A DNA stretch of 64,000 nucleotides from Cryoendolithus antarcticus. Lineage: Eukaryota; Ascomycota; Dothideomycetes; Cladosporiales; Cladosporiaceae. Shown piece after piece: positions 32,151 through 42,724 of the stretch. The stretch lies in NCBI GenBank assembly GCA_002077065.1, contig NAJO01000034.1:310001-374000 (forward strand). The letters run 5' to 3'. Position 1 is the stretch's first letter, and every line of letters starts with the position of its first letter. The notes beneath the pieces were generated by a model. The model was not told the origin of the DNA and did no database searches. It saw only the letters and a program-made list of their open reading frames with translations. The translations under genes were made by a program, and so were the position numbers.

Positions 32151-32581
32151 AGGACGTTACGTGAGGCTCACGGGTCGTGTGTGTAGCATAGCATGCAGTG
32201 GAGAGCATAGAACTGTACGTTAGGAGTGTCGGTCAATGTGGGCGCACCTTGTGCTTGCGATCACAAGACGGCTGAAGATCTAGGATCCTAGTAGAGGATA
32301 AATCAATGCGGAACACAGAGAGAAATGCAACCATCTCTAATGATTCTGCTTGCAATAGTAAAGCTACACTCCAATATCGGCCGCCGTCTGTCATGCTCAT
32401 TCTGTGATCGTAGGTCCATCCCATGCCTCGACTATCATCAGACCAACAGCGTCATGCTTCCCTCGCTTCACCATCTCGCGCTGACCCCGCTCAGCTAGGC
32501 ACCTGATCGCACCGTAGCCAGAAGATAACTTGTCCAGCCAGCCAGCGAATCCGCGAAGCGAGTGAGCGGCACATATGGCTC
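32151..32581. other. Intergenic between convergent genes
   Basis: About 430 bases between mL45-like and eIF1 genes. Nothing recognised. Confidence 0.4.
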
Positions 32582-33214
32582 TTAGAAACCATGCACCTTG
32601 ACCTGGGTTCCCTCGAGGCCCAACCCCTCCTTCTTATCCGTTAGGAATTCCTGCACATCCTTGCGCTGATCGCCCTGCAACTGGATGACTTCACCCATCT
32701 CAGAGTCCGCTACGATGGTGCCATTGCAAGCGAACTTCTTCTTGATCACCTTGAGGATCTTCTTTTGGTCGAACTTCTTGGGCAGACCTTGAACTGTGGT
32801 TAGAGTCTTACGACCGTTGCGCTCTGTGATTGAAGGGTTAGTAAGGCGATGTTGGGAAATTGGTGGGGTTGAGCAAGGGAGGGATGGGAAAGGGACGTAC
32901 GTTGGATGCGTATGTGGATGTAGTTTTGAGACTGCTTAGTCTCGCCGGTGTCTTCATCCGCTTCGGCGAACGGGTCTGTGAGGAATTGTGTTAGTAGATA
33001 TGACACGGTGAAGATCAGCCTTATCGCGCCGCATGAGACCCCTCTCTTGATCTTGAGGTGAAGTCCACCATCACAATACTGAGAGCTTGCGATGTCAACA
33101 TCACCGTCGCGTCGCGCAGATCCCCAGCCATCAGATGAGGGTCCCCAGCGGTGGCGAGAAGCCAACAGCCTTATACTCACCGAAGGACTTGAGGTTTTCG
33201 ATTGTAGCGGACAT
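32582..33214 (-). CDS. SUI1: Translation initiation factor eIF1 (SUI1)
   Basis: Small ribosome-binding factor that enforces AUG selection in the 43S complex. Three exons, 33214-33181, 32975-32901 and 32823-32582, sum to 117 codons (116 residues, normal length). The protein begins MSATIENLKSFDPFAEADED, continues YIHIRIQQRNGRKTLTTVQG, then LPKKFDQKKILKVIKKKFAC and NGTIVADSEMGEVIQLQGDQ, and ends GLGLEGTQVKVHGF. These are the canonical SUI1 blocks including the basic loop RNGRKTLTT. The first coding exon is only 34 bases. Donors are GTGAGT and GTACGT. Very secure. Confidence 0.97.
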
Positions 33215-33970
33215 ATAAGACGCGCGTTGCTGTCTCTTGTACTGCTGAGTGTAGAAATTCGATTGGTTGATTCCCTGGATTCGGGTCTGGGTAGTAAGAG
33301 TGGAGATGCGTGGAGTGGGGATTGTTCGAGGTGTTGGTGTTTCGTGTGTGTCGTGTATGTGAAGACGTCAAGTAAGGCTGCGAAGTCGAGATTACCAGCG
33401 CAGGCGTGGCGGGGCTCAGCGGCGGCAAGACCCTTCTATAGCGGGTAGAGCCGGCTTAGCGTTTATAGTCACCTCGACTTCACTTCGGTTCACTACACTG
33501 TACTGCCGTCGTTGATGCACATTAATCGTTCAGCCAGTACGAGCTTTGGCATCAGCCATGACATGTCAATGGCGCTGTAGTCTCAGCGGCGTCGTGAGAC
33601 CAAGGTACAAGTGACCCGTGAAGACTCTGATCTATGGCAGCTCTCAAGAAACCACAACTCTGAACCCCATTTGGAACGATGATTCGTGTGCTGGGGGCGC
33701 GTCCTTCGCGTCTGCCATCCCCAGTCACTACATGCACAGAAGCTCGAAGTTGTCAATGTTTTGCACCGAATGCGTCGAATCTGACGACAGCATTCGCGAT
33801 GCCACGCTCACGAGTGCGTGGCGCTCCATTGCCGTGGGCTACGAAAGGAAACATAGTGGGTTCAGAGTGCGCTCGAGATGTCGGTGACGGAGACGAAGTG
33901 GCTGAACAACCCAGGCGTTCGCGGTACGATTCGACATAGAGCTGACCTGACGTGGCTGACGTTGCGCCAG

Positions 33971-34787
33971 TCGGGAATGGAACGCGATAGTCGCGGTCCT
34001 TATAGGTCCCTCGGGAGTGCCATGTAAGGTCCACGAGGACCTGATCTGCAAGACTTCGAAGAAGTTCTTCCGAGCTGCGTGCTCCGAGCGGTGGGCTGTG
34101 AGTGGGGACCGCATCGTCAGACTCGTAGATGAGGAGTCAGCAGCATTTAGACTGTACATTGAGTGGATCTACACAAAAGACATCGATTTCGAGGAAAACA
34201 CTTTGAATGGCAAATTCGTGACAACCAGGGCCATCGAAGCCTTCCTGCTCGAAAATCGGCCTGAAGACGTGAAGTACCGCAACTACATGATCCTACAGCT
34301 GCACGATAGTTGGGACGAAGCCAGTCCTCTAGACCTGAGAATCAACTTAGCGCCGACACAAAGTGATATCAGCACGGCCTATGACCACACACTCACCAAG
34401 TCTGTGCTCCGCAAAGTACTTGTGGACAGCACGGTCGCGTTCGGGCGTCCAGGCTGGTTCACCCGCTACGATATCAGCGTGCACCCGGAATTCCAGTTTG
34501 ACTTCGCACTGGCTAGCATGGAAGTAATGGAAGAAGATCGCTATCAGAAGCGGAGATGGCTCAATCCGAGACGCAACCAACACTTTGAGGTGGATCGAGA
34601 CCGTGATGGAGGCAGATCCAGCTCGGATCCGTTCACACGACAAGCGCAAAGGGAGTCATTCAACTGGGAGCGGGCAGCGCAGGCATGTCGCGATCAGTAT
34701 GTGGCGGATCGTGATCGATCGGATGACTCGGATGATTCGTACCTTTCGCAAGCTCAACATCGGCAGCGTGAATCGCCTTATATCTAA
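33971..34787 (+). CDS. BTB/POZ domain protein, 5' end unresolved
   Basis: The open frame from about 33971 gives NAIVAVLIGPSGVPCKVHED followed by LICKTSKKFFRAACSERW, the standard fungal BTB first half. Then come EESAAFRLYIEWIYTKDIDF and helices through about residue 200, ending in a charged Asp/Arg/Ser-rich tail (SDDSDDSYLSQAQHRQ). A stop lies just upstream at 33957, and acceptor-like CAG (33970) or TAG (33990) sites suggest a short 5' exon that I could not identify. One of five BTB loci in the window, on the opposite strand from the others. Adaptor role inferred only from the fold. Confidence 0.7.
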
Positions 34788-35056
34788 GCGCTAGCACAGT
34801 CGCCGAAGTCTCTGGCTTATTTATGCATGGCATCGAGTCTCTCCGATGCCATGAAGCGAAGGGCAGCTCGCTACCTGACGTCGAGTGCATGAAGCTCGTC
34901 TGATTATTGATGCTGCGTGACGCTTGTCTTGATCGCAATGTATTCGATCACTCACCCGCGACTCGACGCGAAAGCTGCACAGCCGACGAGCAATGCTGCA
35001 TTGACATTGTATGTACATGGCAGTGATGGTCGACCGACCAGGATGACTGTATCGAC

Positions 35057-38000
35057 CTAGTCCTCTTCCTGATACGAGATCTTCCGCATCTCACCCAGCT
35101 TATGCCGTGCACTCGAAAGCGCATTCTCAAGCTGCAAGATCTCAACCTGTTGTACACGTTAGCACACTTCTCCCCACAAAACCCCGTTCCAGAGAATACA
35201 CGTACCTGCTGCTCCATCTGCCGCACCTTGAACTCATGCCCGCCCAACGCTCCATAATCAACCTCCTCTCCATCCTCCCTCTTCCTCTTCTCTTCGATAA
35301 TGCTCTGCACCTGCCTGACCAAACCTCTGCAAGCGCCTGTGACAGCTTTCGAAGCCTCCTCAAGACGCTCTTGAGTCTTGGACATGAAGCTTGCCTTCAC
35401 TCTGGACGCGGCGACAAGCTGCGCAGTGCTGGCTGCCACGTCGTTGGACGCAACGATCAGCTGTTCAGGGCTGTTACGGCCGGAGATTACTCCGTCGGCT
35501 GTCTCGATCAGAGTATTGGTACTACGCGCCACAGCTTTGGCAGCAGAAATCAATCCCTCAGTCCATCGGTTATTCTTCTTGTAGAAAGCTGTCTTGCTCA
35601 TTGAGTTTCCGCGTCCCTGCGCCACAATCTCCTGCTGCGAAGCCGTAGCAGCCTTTATCAACTGCGCAATAGCACCCGTGACCGAGATAGCTGCTTCAAG
35701 GATCGCATCGTGGACCTTCAACTCGTAAGAGCTATACTGATCGCGCTTCTTGTTCATCAACTTTGTCAGCCGCTCCGTGGCATCCTCAATCGCTTTCGCG
35801 GCATTCGTCATTTCGCGATCAACGAGCTCTTCAAGGTTGCCAGAATTGGTGTTGACTTTCGTCTTCGGCGCGATGGCGTCCGCGAGTTTTGAGAGGTTGT
35901 TCAGCGCGATTTGCACGTCGTTGTTCTTGTTGATCACTACATCGGTTTTCTGCAAGTCTTCCAGATCGACGAGGCGGAAGGACATGATGCCACGGAAGAA
36001 GTCAACGGTACTGCTCGCGCTGCGACGAGCGGAGGCAATAAGCTGATCAGCTTTCTTGTCGTCTGCTGCGAAGCGCGTGAGACCTTTCGTGTTTGATAGC
36101 ACGTCCGCGATGGCGCCGGAGAAGGTGTGTACGGCTTTGATGACTTCAGCGTGTGTTGCGTTCGGGCCATCGGCGATGAAATTGTTGAACGCTGTGCTGA
36201 ATTCCATAGCGCTCGACTGTGCTTTCTCGATTTGCGACAGCACATATGGTCCACTCGCGTTCTGGTTGCCAGCTTGCATGCTGCTGTCCAGCTCGTACAG
36301 CGCGTCGTCCACACGCTGCACGCCGGATTGCAGCACCGAGTCGATGATGTCCGTGATTTTCCGGATGTTGTCTAGCAGCATGACATCGATCTGCTCGTCC
36401 ATGGCTTTGTCTGTCTCGCCATTGCCATTGCGCAATTCGGCGAGCTCGAGAAGGGTCGTGTCCATGCCTTGCTTGTAAATTTCGAGCTCCTCCTCCTTTT
36501 CGCGGAGTTGGCGTTCGAGATCCGAGGAGCCTTCGCCGAGGCGCATTTGTACGTCGTCGAGCGAGCGGGTCTTCGTTCGTAGTGCCTCCTCGAGATCGGC
36601 AATCTCACGGTTGTGTCGTGACAGCATCGCACTCAGCTCGTTGCCCTTGCCTCGCTCGAGGTTGTCAGCACGATCAAGTGCCATCCTCAGCTCTCGCTTG
36701 ATCTTGTCAACCTCATCTCTGTGCCCACCAGTCGTTCGATCCTTGTCATGCAGTGCTCGGTCCCGCTCCCGGATCATGTCTGCCAGCTCCAGATTCTTCG
36801 TTTTTAGCTCTCGCTCGAGCTTCTCCCGTCGATCAATCGCCTCCTGCGCACTCGCAGCCTTCAATTGCACGCCCTTGAACTTCTGCAGCAGCTCCAGATG
36901 CTCATGCCGTAGCTGACTGTACAGCTTCGCCAGCGCCTCGTACTTCGTCCTCCATGTGTTGACTTGCTCCTGCAGCGCTCGGATCTGTTCGTCTTTGCTC
37001 GAGCCCTGCTGCTGAAATGTCGTGTTCAGCTGTGCCAGCTCGCCTTCCAGCGCTTTCATCCGTCGGTCGTACTGCTCTAACATCAACTGATCTCGTTCAT
37101 ACTGCGCTCGTGCGTTCAAATTCTCCCGCTCCAGCTCCGCCATCCTACCCTGTGTCTGGTCCGCATACTGTTGCCGTTGCAACTGCTCATACTGCAACCT
37201 TTGTTGCTCAGCCTGCAAGCGCTGCTGCTCCTCAAAGTCCCGTTGTGCTTGAAGAGCCTGCTGCTGTTGTTGTCGCTGCGACTCTTCCCACTGTGCCTGT
37301 AACCTCGCCTGCTCTGCAGCAAACTCATCTTGCGCCCTAGCCTGCTCGTTCTTCCAGAACTCATTGATCGGCTCCGGGTCCGTGGCCTGCTTCGGCGGTG
37401 GTGTGTCCCTCGGCTTAGTCACCGGCTCGTTCCTCGGCCTCGCAGGTAATGCAGGCGCATTCTCGTCCTCTGACAGCAAGTTCGGCGGGTCCTGCGGCAG
37501 CTTCGGCACCGTGATGAGCGAAGTCAAGTACCGCAGATTTGAGCATTCGTAGTAAAACCGCACAAGCCTGTAATGCTGCGCATCGTACCTCCCCCTCAAC
37601 GGACTCAACGCCTCATCGTCCCCCAGAGTCGTATGCATGGCCCGCAGCATACTAGTAATGAACTTATATATCCCATAACTCTCCTGCACCAGCGGTACGA
37701 GCGCGCTAATCCTGCACTCATTGTTCGTCCCACTCCGGAAATGACTAAAGATCAGCTTCTGAAAGCTATCAATCTGGTCCTGCAAATTCATGAGATCGCT
37801 AATAGTCTCGTACCCCTCATTCGGGTCATTGATCGATTTCAGCGAAATGTACTCCTCGTACTCGAACGTGCCGTTGAACTCCGGGTGGTTGCGGTGGAAC
37901 TGCAGCTTCGACACGAGGTAGAAGATGTACTCCTGAATCAGAGGGCCATAGCCCCTCGCTCCGTCGCTACCCATCACACCGCCGCTCGTCCCGCGCATCA

Positions 38001-38310
38001 AGCTTTCCAGCCATGACACGTTTGCCTGCGCTTCTTTCAGGGCTATTGGGTGGCCCTCTTGCAGCACTTTGTGGACTGTGATGAGGGCTTTGAAGGTTTG
38101 GATCTCGTCGGCTTGGATGGGCTGCACCTTTATGCCGTTCCAGAAACTCGCGCTGGATTTGTGGTCCCAGGTGTAGACTATGCATTGTCGGACGTGCTTT
38201 CGTTTGGGCGCGGACTCTTCGATGGAGGTGGCTTTGCGGATGTTGGTGGTGAGCTCGGTTTCGGATTTGGTGAGATCGACGTTGCGGGTGGCGTTGTGTT
38301 GGTACGACAT
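35057..38310 (-). CDS. SLA2: Endocytic adaptor SLA2 (HIP1R family)
   Basis: Links clathrin coats and PI(4,5)P2 membranes to actin at endocytic sites. Two exons (38310-35206 and about 35146-35057, GTACGT...CAACAG intron) give about 1064 residues, normal for fungi. The N-terminal ANTH domain (about 1-280) has the lipid-contact region RKATSIEESAPKRKHVRQC and later WNGIKVQ. A Pro-rich linker (about 310-345) is followed by a Gln-rich coiled coil (about 350-640; QRQQQQQALQAQRDFEEQQR). The C-terminal THATCH/I-LWEQ actin-binding domain (about 810-1040) includes KKNNRWTEGLISAAKAVARS and SPEQLIVASNDVAASTAQLV. The small last exon adds the dimerisation helix ENALSSARHKLGEMRKISYQ. Start chosen at MSYQHNATRNVDLTK. 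Confidence 0.96.
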
Positions 38311-38439
38311 GTTGAGGTGGTGGAGGTAGGGAGGGGAGGTGTAGTCGGTGGAGGTGGGGGGAGAGGTTGGCGCATGGGAACTTGGAAGTACATGTAAGTG
38401 GTCGCCTCGAGCTTCGTGTACTGTGGCTGAGCGCCACAT

Positions 38440-38760
38440 ATAAGCTCATGCACGGGCTTCACCATCTCGATGCTATTTCACTTGACAATACTCACTCTAC
38501 ATATACTACAGGACCTCGGGGAGCATCGCAGCTGTTGTATCTGAAGCTGCCAGGAAGGAGCACCTACAAACAGCCTTTCGTAGGCCCTCGCCAAGTATTA
38601 ATACAGTGAATCCCAATATGTGCTGCCCTTCTGTCCAATATTACAGGCACATGTCACATAGTCCCTCGCAATCATTGCCCCTGACTCGTTCAACAATGCC
38701 CGCCGCAATCAGTTCAGCAGTGCGTCTGGAGCGTCGTGCGTCACGCCTCCGTTTGGGCTT
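38440..38760. other. Intergenic, SLA2 promoter side
   Basis: About 320 bases between SLA2 and the 3' end of the acidic-protein gene. Nothing recognised. Confidence 0.4.
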
Positions 38761-40379
38761 CTAGCCTTCAAGATCCCGCTCCAGACTGCCCAGTAAGTCC
38801 TCCTCGCCGTCGTCTAAAGTATCCGCGACTGGGACGTCGGCCACGGTGTCGTTTGCTGTAGCGTCCTCAGGCTTGCTCTCGACCGCTTCAGTTTCAGGCA
38901 ATGTTGTCTCGGCCTCAAAAGGATTATCGCCGCTCGCAGCTAGTGGCACGGACGTGGAGTTCTGTCGGCTGTGACTTGGTGCCGTTTGCGCAAGTGGCAG
39001 ATCAGGCGAGCTGGACGTATCGCGCGCTGGAGGCGGCTCGATGATAGATTCGTCTTGCATCTCTGCGTCTGCGTCCTCTTCGAGCACGCTTATATCGGGC
39101 AGCTTTTCATCTGCGGTCGCTTCCGGCTTCTCGGTCTCGGCCTTGACGTCGCTTGGATCGGCGATCTCGCCTTCTTCGCGATCATCGTCCTCGTCGCCCT
39201 CCTCGTCATCATCGTCTTCTTCATCATCGTCTCCGTCATCATCTCCATCGTCCTCTCCCTCTCCATCGCCCTCGCCTTCGCCTTCGCCCTCGCCTTCACC
39301 CTCCCCACCCTCCACCACCTCCATCCCTCCGCCCTCAGCCCCTGTACTCTCAGCAACAACCTTACTCAGCTCTCTCGCCTCCTCCAAGGTAACCTCCCTA
39401 CCGCCAGCCTCCCCTTTAGCAATGTGCTTGACAGTCTGCCCGGCTGCCGGGACAATCTTCGTCGCATTAGGCACGATGGTCGTATACGTACTGCCATCAG
39501 GGTTCGTGAAAGTGACGCGCTTCTTACCGCGTCCTGGGCCGCCTTTCTTCTTAGGTGGTGCACGGATTCGGCGGGTGGTTAGTGGAGCATTGACAGGGAC
39601 GACGACGATGAGACCTTCGTCGTTTGCGGTGCCGAGACCTTCGATCACTGTGCCTGGAGGGATCGGAGTGGCGGCTAGTTCGGAGGTGGGTGGGAGTTCG
39701 TTCTCGAGAACCTGCCCTTCCAGTGCTAGAACCTCATAGATCACACTCTCACCCGTCGCGACATCCACAACTCGCTGCACGCGCGTCTTTCGCTTAGCAA
39801 TCTGCGGCAACCCATTCGCCGCAACCTCAGTAGCAAGCCCATGATAAAAGCTCGGCAGCCCCTTCCTCCGCTTCGCGAGAAACTCCCAATGCAAATGCTC
39901 CGGCACCAAACTCGCCTCGGGAGTAGGCTGCCATTTCTTAGCCACAAACCCGCGACTCTCGACATCCGTAGCTTTAGCTGCCACTTCCTCGACTACAGCT
40001 ACATCGTCCCGCTCGCCATACTCATCCCCGTCAGCATCTACATCGGTCTGCGCTTTGCGCTTTGCGCCGAACTTCCCACTCCGCGCTATCCGCAGCAGAG
40101 CCTGCGTGTGCGGGAGTAGAAGCTGGTAGTCCCGGGGCATGGGTAAGTCGGCCCACTTGTCCTGCGCTGCGGCCGCGGTGGCTTCCGAGACTGGAGGCGC
40201 GAGAGAGACGCGTGAGGGGAGCGTGGTCCATTGTTTGACTGGGAGGCCTTCAAAGATGTCGTTATCGGCTTGGGAACGGCCTGAGCGACCGGAACGGCCG
40301 CCGGGGCGGTACTGTGGGTTTGAGTTTAGAATATGGGAGGGAACGCTGGGAGGGTGCAGAGGGGACGTACGGGTGCCAT
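38761..40379 (-). CDS. Conserved acidic protein of unknown function with 9-base first exon
   Basis: Unrecognised. The coding start appears to be a 9-base microexon (ATGGCACCC, 40379-40371) joined by a GTACGT...CACAG intron to 40311-38761; the sum is 520 codons and the N-terminus becomes MAPYRPGGRSGRSGRSQADN. Conserved-looking blocks are DIFEGLPVKQWTTLPSRVSL, PMPRDYQLLLPHTQALLRIA, HLHWEFLAKRRKGLPSFYHG and KKRVTFTNPDGSTYTTIVPN. Residues about 340-430 are an extreme Gly/Glu then Asp/Glu tract. The basic first part and acidic second part suggest a nuclear or chromatin-related protein, but this is inference. I cannot name a family. Confidence 0.75.
39180..39320 (-). repeat. Coding low-complexity GAG/GGN tract
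   Basis: Imperfect trinucleotide/hexanucleotide repeat within the acidic protein, encoding alternating Gly-Glu and then long Asp/Glu runs; the + strand is almost purely CT/TCC/ATC. Likely length-variable. Confidence 0.8.
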
Positions 40380-40702
40380 TGTCTGCGATCGGGATCGCGA
40401 TTAGATTCGTACAAAGTATAGATGGTCGCAAGTCTTTTCGCGATGATTACTGTCTATCGCGCCTGGAAAAAAGCTGCAATGGGATTTTCACACTTCGCGT
40501 AACACAAACTGCCAGTCGCGCTCCAGACGTCGCGCTTTTGGAACTGCGCTCAGCCCTACCGGCTCGGCATCCATCCCAACTCTGACAACATGACTCGCAA
40601 CCCTACATCATTCGCCATGCGATCGATCAATTTCGAGCACTGAATCACGCTCCGATATAAATCCCATCTTCCGCCCCACTCAAGATCCTTCCACTCGACC
40701 CA

Positions 40703-41202
40703 ATGACCGCCCCATCCGAAGCCCTATCGCTCTACCGCTCCCTCCTCCGCACATCCCGGCAGTTCGCCTCATACAATTTCCGCGAGTACGCCAAACGACG
40801 GACACGAGATGCATTCCGGGAGCATGTCGGAGAGAAGGAGGAGCGGAGAGTGCAGGAGCTGATGCAGAAGGGAATTAAGGAGTTGCAGACTTTGAGGGTG
40901 AGTTCCTGTCATACGAGGAATCTCTTCACGAATTGGAACATGCGATGAAGGGACTGGCTTTGGAATGGTTGAATGATGAGCGACTTAGAATGAATGCGAG
41001 GGCGAAGCGCTGACGAAGTGATCAATACAGAGACAAACAGTAGTATCACAATTCTTCCAACTGGATCGATTAGTAGTTGAAGGCGGGAAGGAAGGCAAGC
41101 AGAAGGGCAACAACAACGACATAGTGAGGATGAAGCAGCCTGGGTATGTCTTGCTTTGCGTGCTTCTCGAGAGGATCGCTAATTAGACGCAGATTTGATT
41201 GA
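40703..41202 (+). CDS. ISD11: LYR-motif protein ISD11 (LYRM4), iron-sulfur cluster assembly
   Basis: Small mitochondrial protein that stabilises the cysteine desulfurase Nfs1 together with acyl carrier protein. Three exons, 40703-40897, 41031-41143 and 41193-41202, sum to 106 codons. The LYR motif is in [20 protein letters not shown], followed by [16 protein letters not shown], and the second helix of the family spans the first intron ([20 protein letters not shown]). The last exon is only 10 bases if the GTATGT...TTAGACGCAG intron is used (protein ends KQPGFD); without that splice the frame ends at 41186. Convergent with the NOP6-like gene. Confidence 0.88.
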
Positions 41203-41356
41203 GAAGTGAGGCTGCAGATCGAGCATGTATCATACACAGCATTGCGGGCGATGTACATATATAACGGGATGATACCACAAGTCATTATTTCATTACCAAA
41301 GGCTCCTGGCCGACTTTCTCACGATTCCATTGCACTACACAAACGAAGTCGAGTCA

Positions 41357-42328
41357 TCACTTCGCCATCATCGCCATCCGACTAGGATGCATGCCCTCCG
41401 CTCCCTTCGTCGCAGGAACCTTCTCCACCACCTTTGGCTTCACGCCTTCTTTCCCCTCTTTCTTCGCCCTCTCCTTCCTCTCCAGCTCCGCCCTCCTACT
41501 CCTCTGCTCCTCTAACCTCACATTCTTCACCTTGATCTTCTCCTTCCTCACCGTACTTCCATTCCCGCCACCCCCTACGGTCAACTCCACATTAATCTTC
41601 CTCCCCGTCTCCTTCTCCGCTTTCCCTCTCTTCCCGCCATACACAGCTGCCTGAGGCTCGGGCTCTGGCTCTCCCTCAACAACCAGCTTACTCTTCTCGG
41701 GGTTCTCCGGGTCGAAGTATGAGTGGTGGTAAAGTTTGAGGCAGGTCTTCATGCGGTCGTAATTTTCGAATTCGAGGAAGGCGAAGCCTTTGGACTTCTT
41801 TGTTGCGGGATCTGTGCGGTGGCGGAGGGTGAAGGGTTGGAGGGACTTGAAGTGCAGGTTCAGGGAGGCGTCGGTAGTGGTGTAGGGGAGGTTGCCGAGG
41901 AAGACTATGAAGCGTTGGTTGGCTGGTTTTGCTGTGGTCGTGTCGGTGGCAGCGTCGGTCGCTCCAGGATCGGTCCTGGTCTTCTTGCGCTTCTTCTTAG
42001 GTGCTTTCGTGGTCGCGCCGTCCTCCGCTGGCGGTGCATTGATCTCTGTAGTCGGTTGCTCTCGCTTCCTCTTCTTGGACTTGCTGGCTGTGCCCTCCGT
42101 CTCGTTCGTCGCAGGCAATGCTATGAAGTCGTCTTTGAGCTCGTCGTGGGGCTCTCCTTCTGGCAGGGCTGGTGCATCGCCCTCATCTCCCAGCTTCCTC
42201 TTCTTGCCTCGCTTCGTCTTTGCTGCTCGCTCTGCGTCTCTCTGTGCACGCTTCTCCTTTCTTGATTGTGTGGCGTCATCGCCCTCTACTGCCCCAGTAT
42301 CTGCAATCGCTTCCTCGGAATGTGACAT
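41357..42328 (-). CDS. NOP6: Nucleolar RNA-binding protein, NOP6-like, one RRM
   Basis: NOP6 is a 40S ribosome biogenesis factor binding pre-rRNA early. The single exon gives 323 residues, longer than yeast Nop6 because of a basic/acidic N-terminal half. Four Lys/Arg clusters (RGKKRKL, KSKKRKRE, PKKKRKKTR) look like nucleolar signals. One RRM spans about 145-230 with RNP2-like FIVFLGNLPYTTTD and RNP1-like SKGFAFLEFENYD. After it come GGKRGKAEKETGRKINVELT and a C-terminal charged helix ending PSRMAMMAK, both typical of the family. The start ATG is the first of the frame. Confidence 0.88.
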   Translation of the reverse strand: MSHSEEAIADTGAVEGDDATQSRKEKRAQRDAERAAKTKRGKKRKLGDEGDAPALPEGEPHDELKDDFIALPATNETEGTASKSKKRKREQPTTEINAPPAEDGATTKAPKKKRKKTRTDPGATDAATDTTTAKPANQRFIVFLGNLPYTTTDASLNLHFKSLQPFTLRHRTDPATKKSKGFAFLEFENYDRMKTCLKLYHHSYFDPENPEKSKLVVEGEPEPEPQAAVYGGKRGKAEKETGRKINVELTVGGGGNGSTVRKEKIKVKNVRLEEQRSRRAELERKERAKKEGKEGVKPKVVEKVPATKGAEGMHPSRMAMMAK

Positions 42329-42724
42329 CTTTGCGATGTGTGATTATGGCGCTGTCGAGCCGATCTTCAATTCGTCGAGTTCTGTCAACAATAATTCCAG
42401 CTAGGCGTTTCGGCATACGGTGAAATGTTGAACCGACAGACACGGGAGATCGCCAGAGCCTCTTCAATCGCCCAATCGTACCTGCCGCATACGGCAAGAC
42501 TGCTGACAGAGCCAGTAACACGACCGGCCTCAACGATAAAGTTCGCAGGAGCGATAGCGACGCGTCGTCATGTTGCCTCGCGGTGAACGACTTACTGGTT
42601 GCATGTTGGACAACACAGACGAGTGATCACTTGCTCGGCGTTCAACTCACAGCGGTCAGACACGCGTGTTGATTGCAGACTCACATGCATCTCGAATCTA
42701 AGTTGACACGCTTTGGTTCTCAAC

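Noticed and set aside
39041..39739. Ser/Pro-rich plus-strand frame antisense to the acidic protein
   Set aside because: Product of the GAG/GGN repeat read backwards; no independent evidence.
41357..41360. Overlap of ISD11 and NOP6-like coding regions
   Set aside because: Exon ends at 41202 and the neighbour's stop at 41357 leave about 150 bases; they are convergent but do not overlap.
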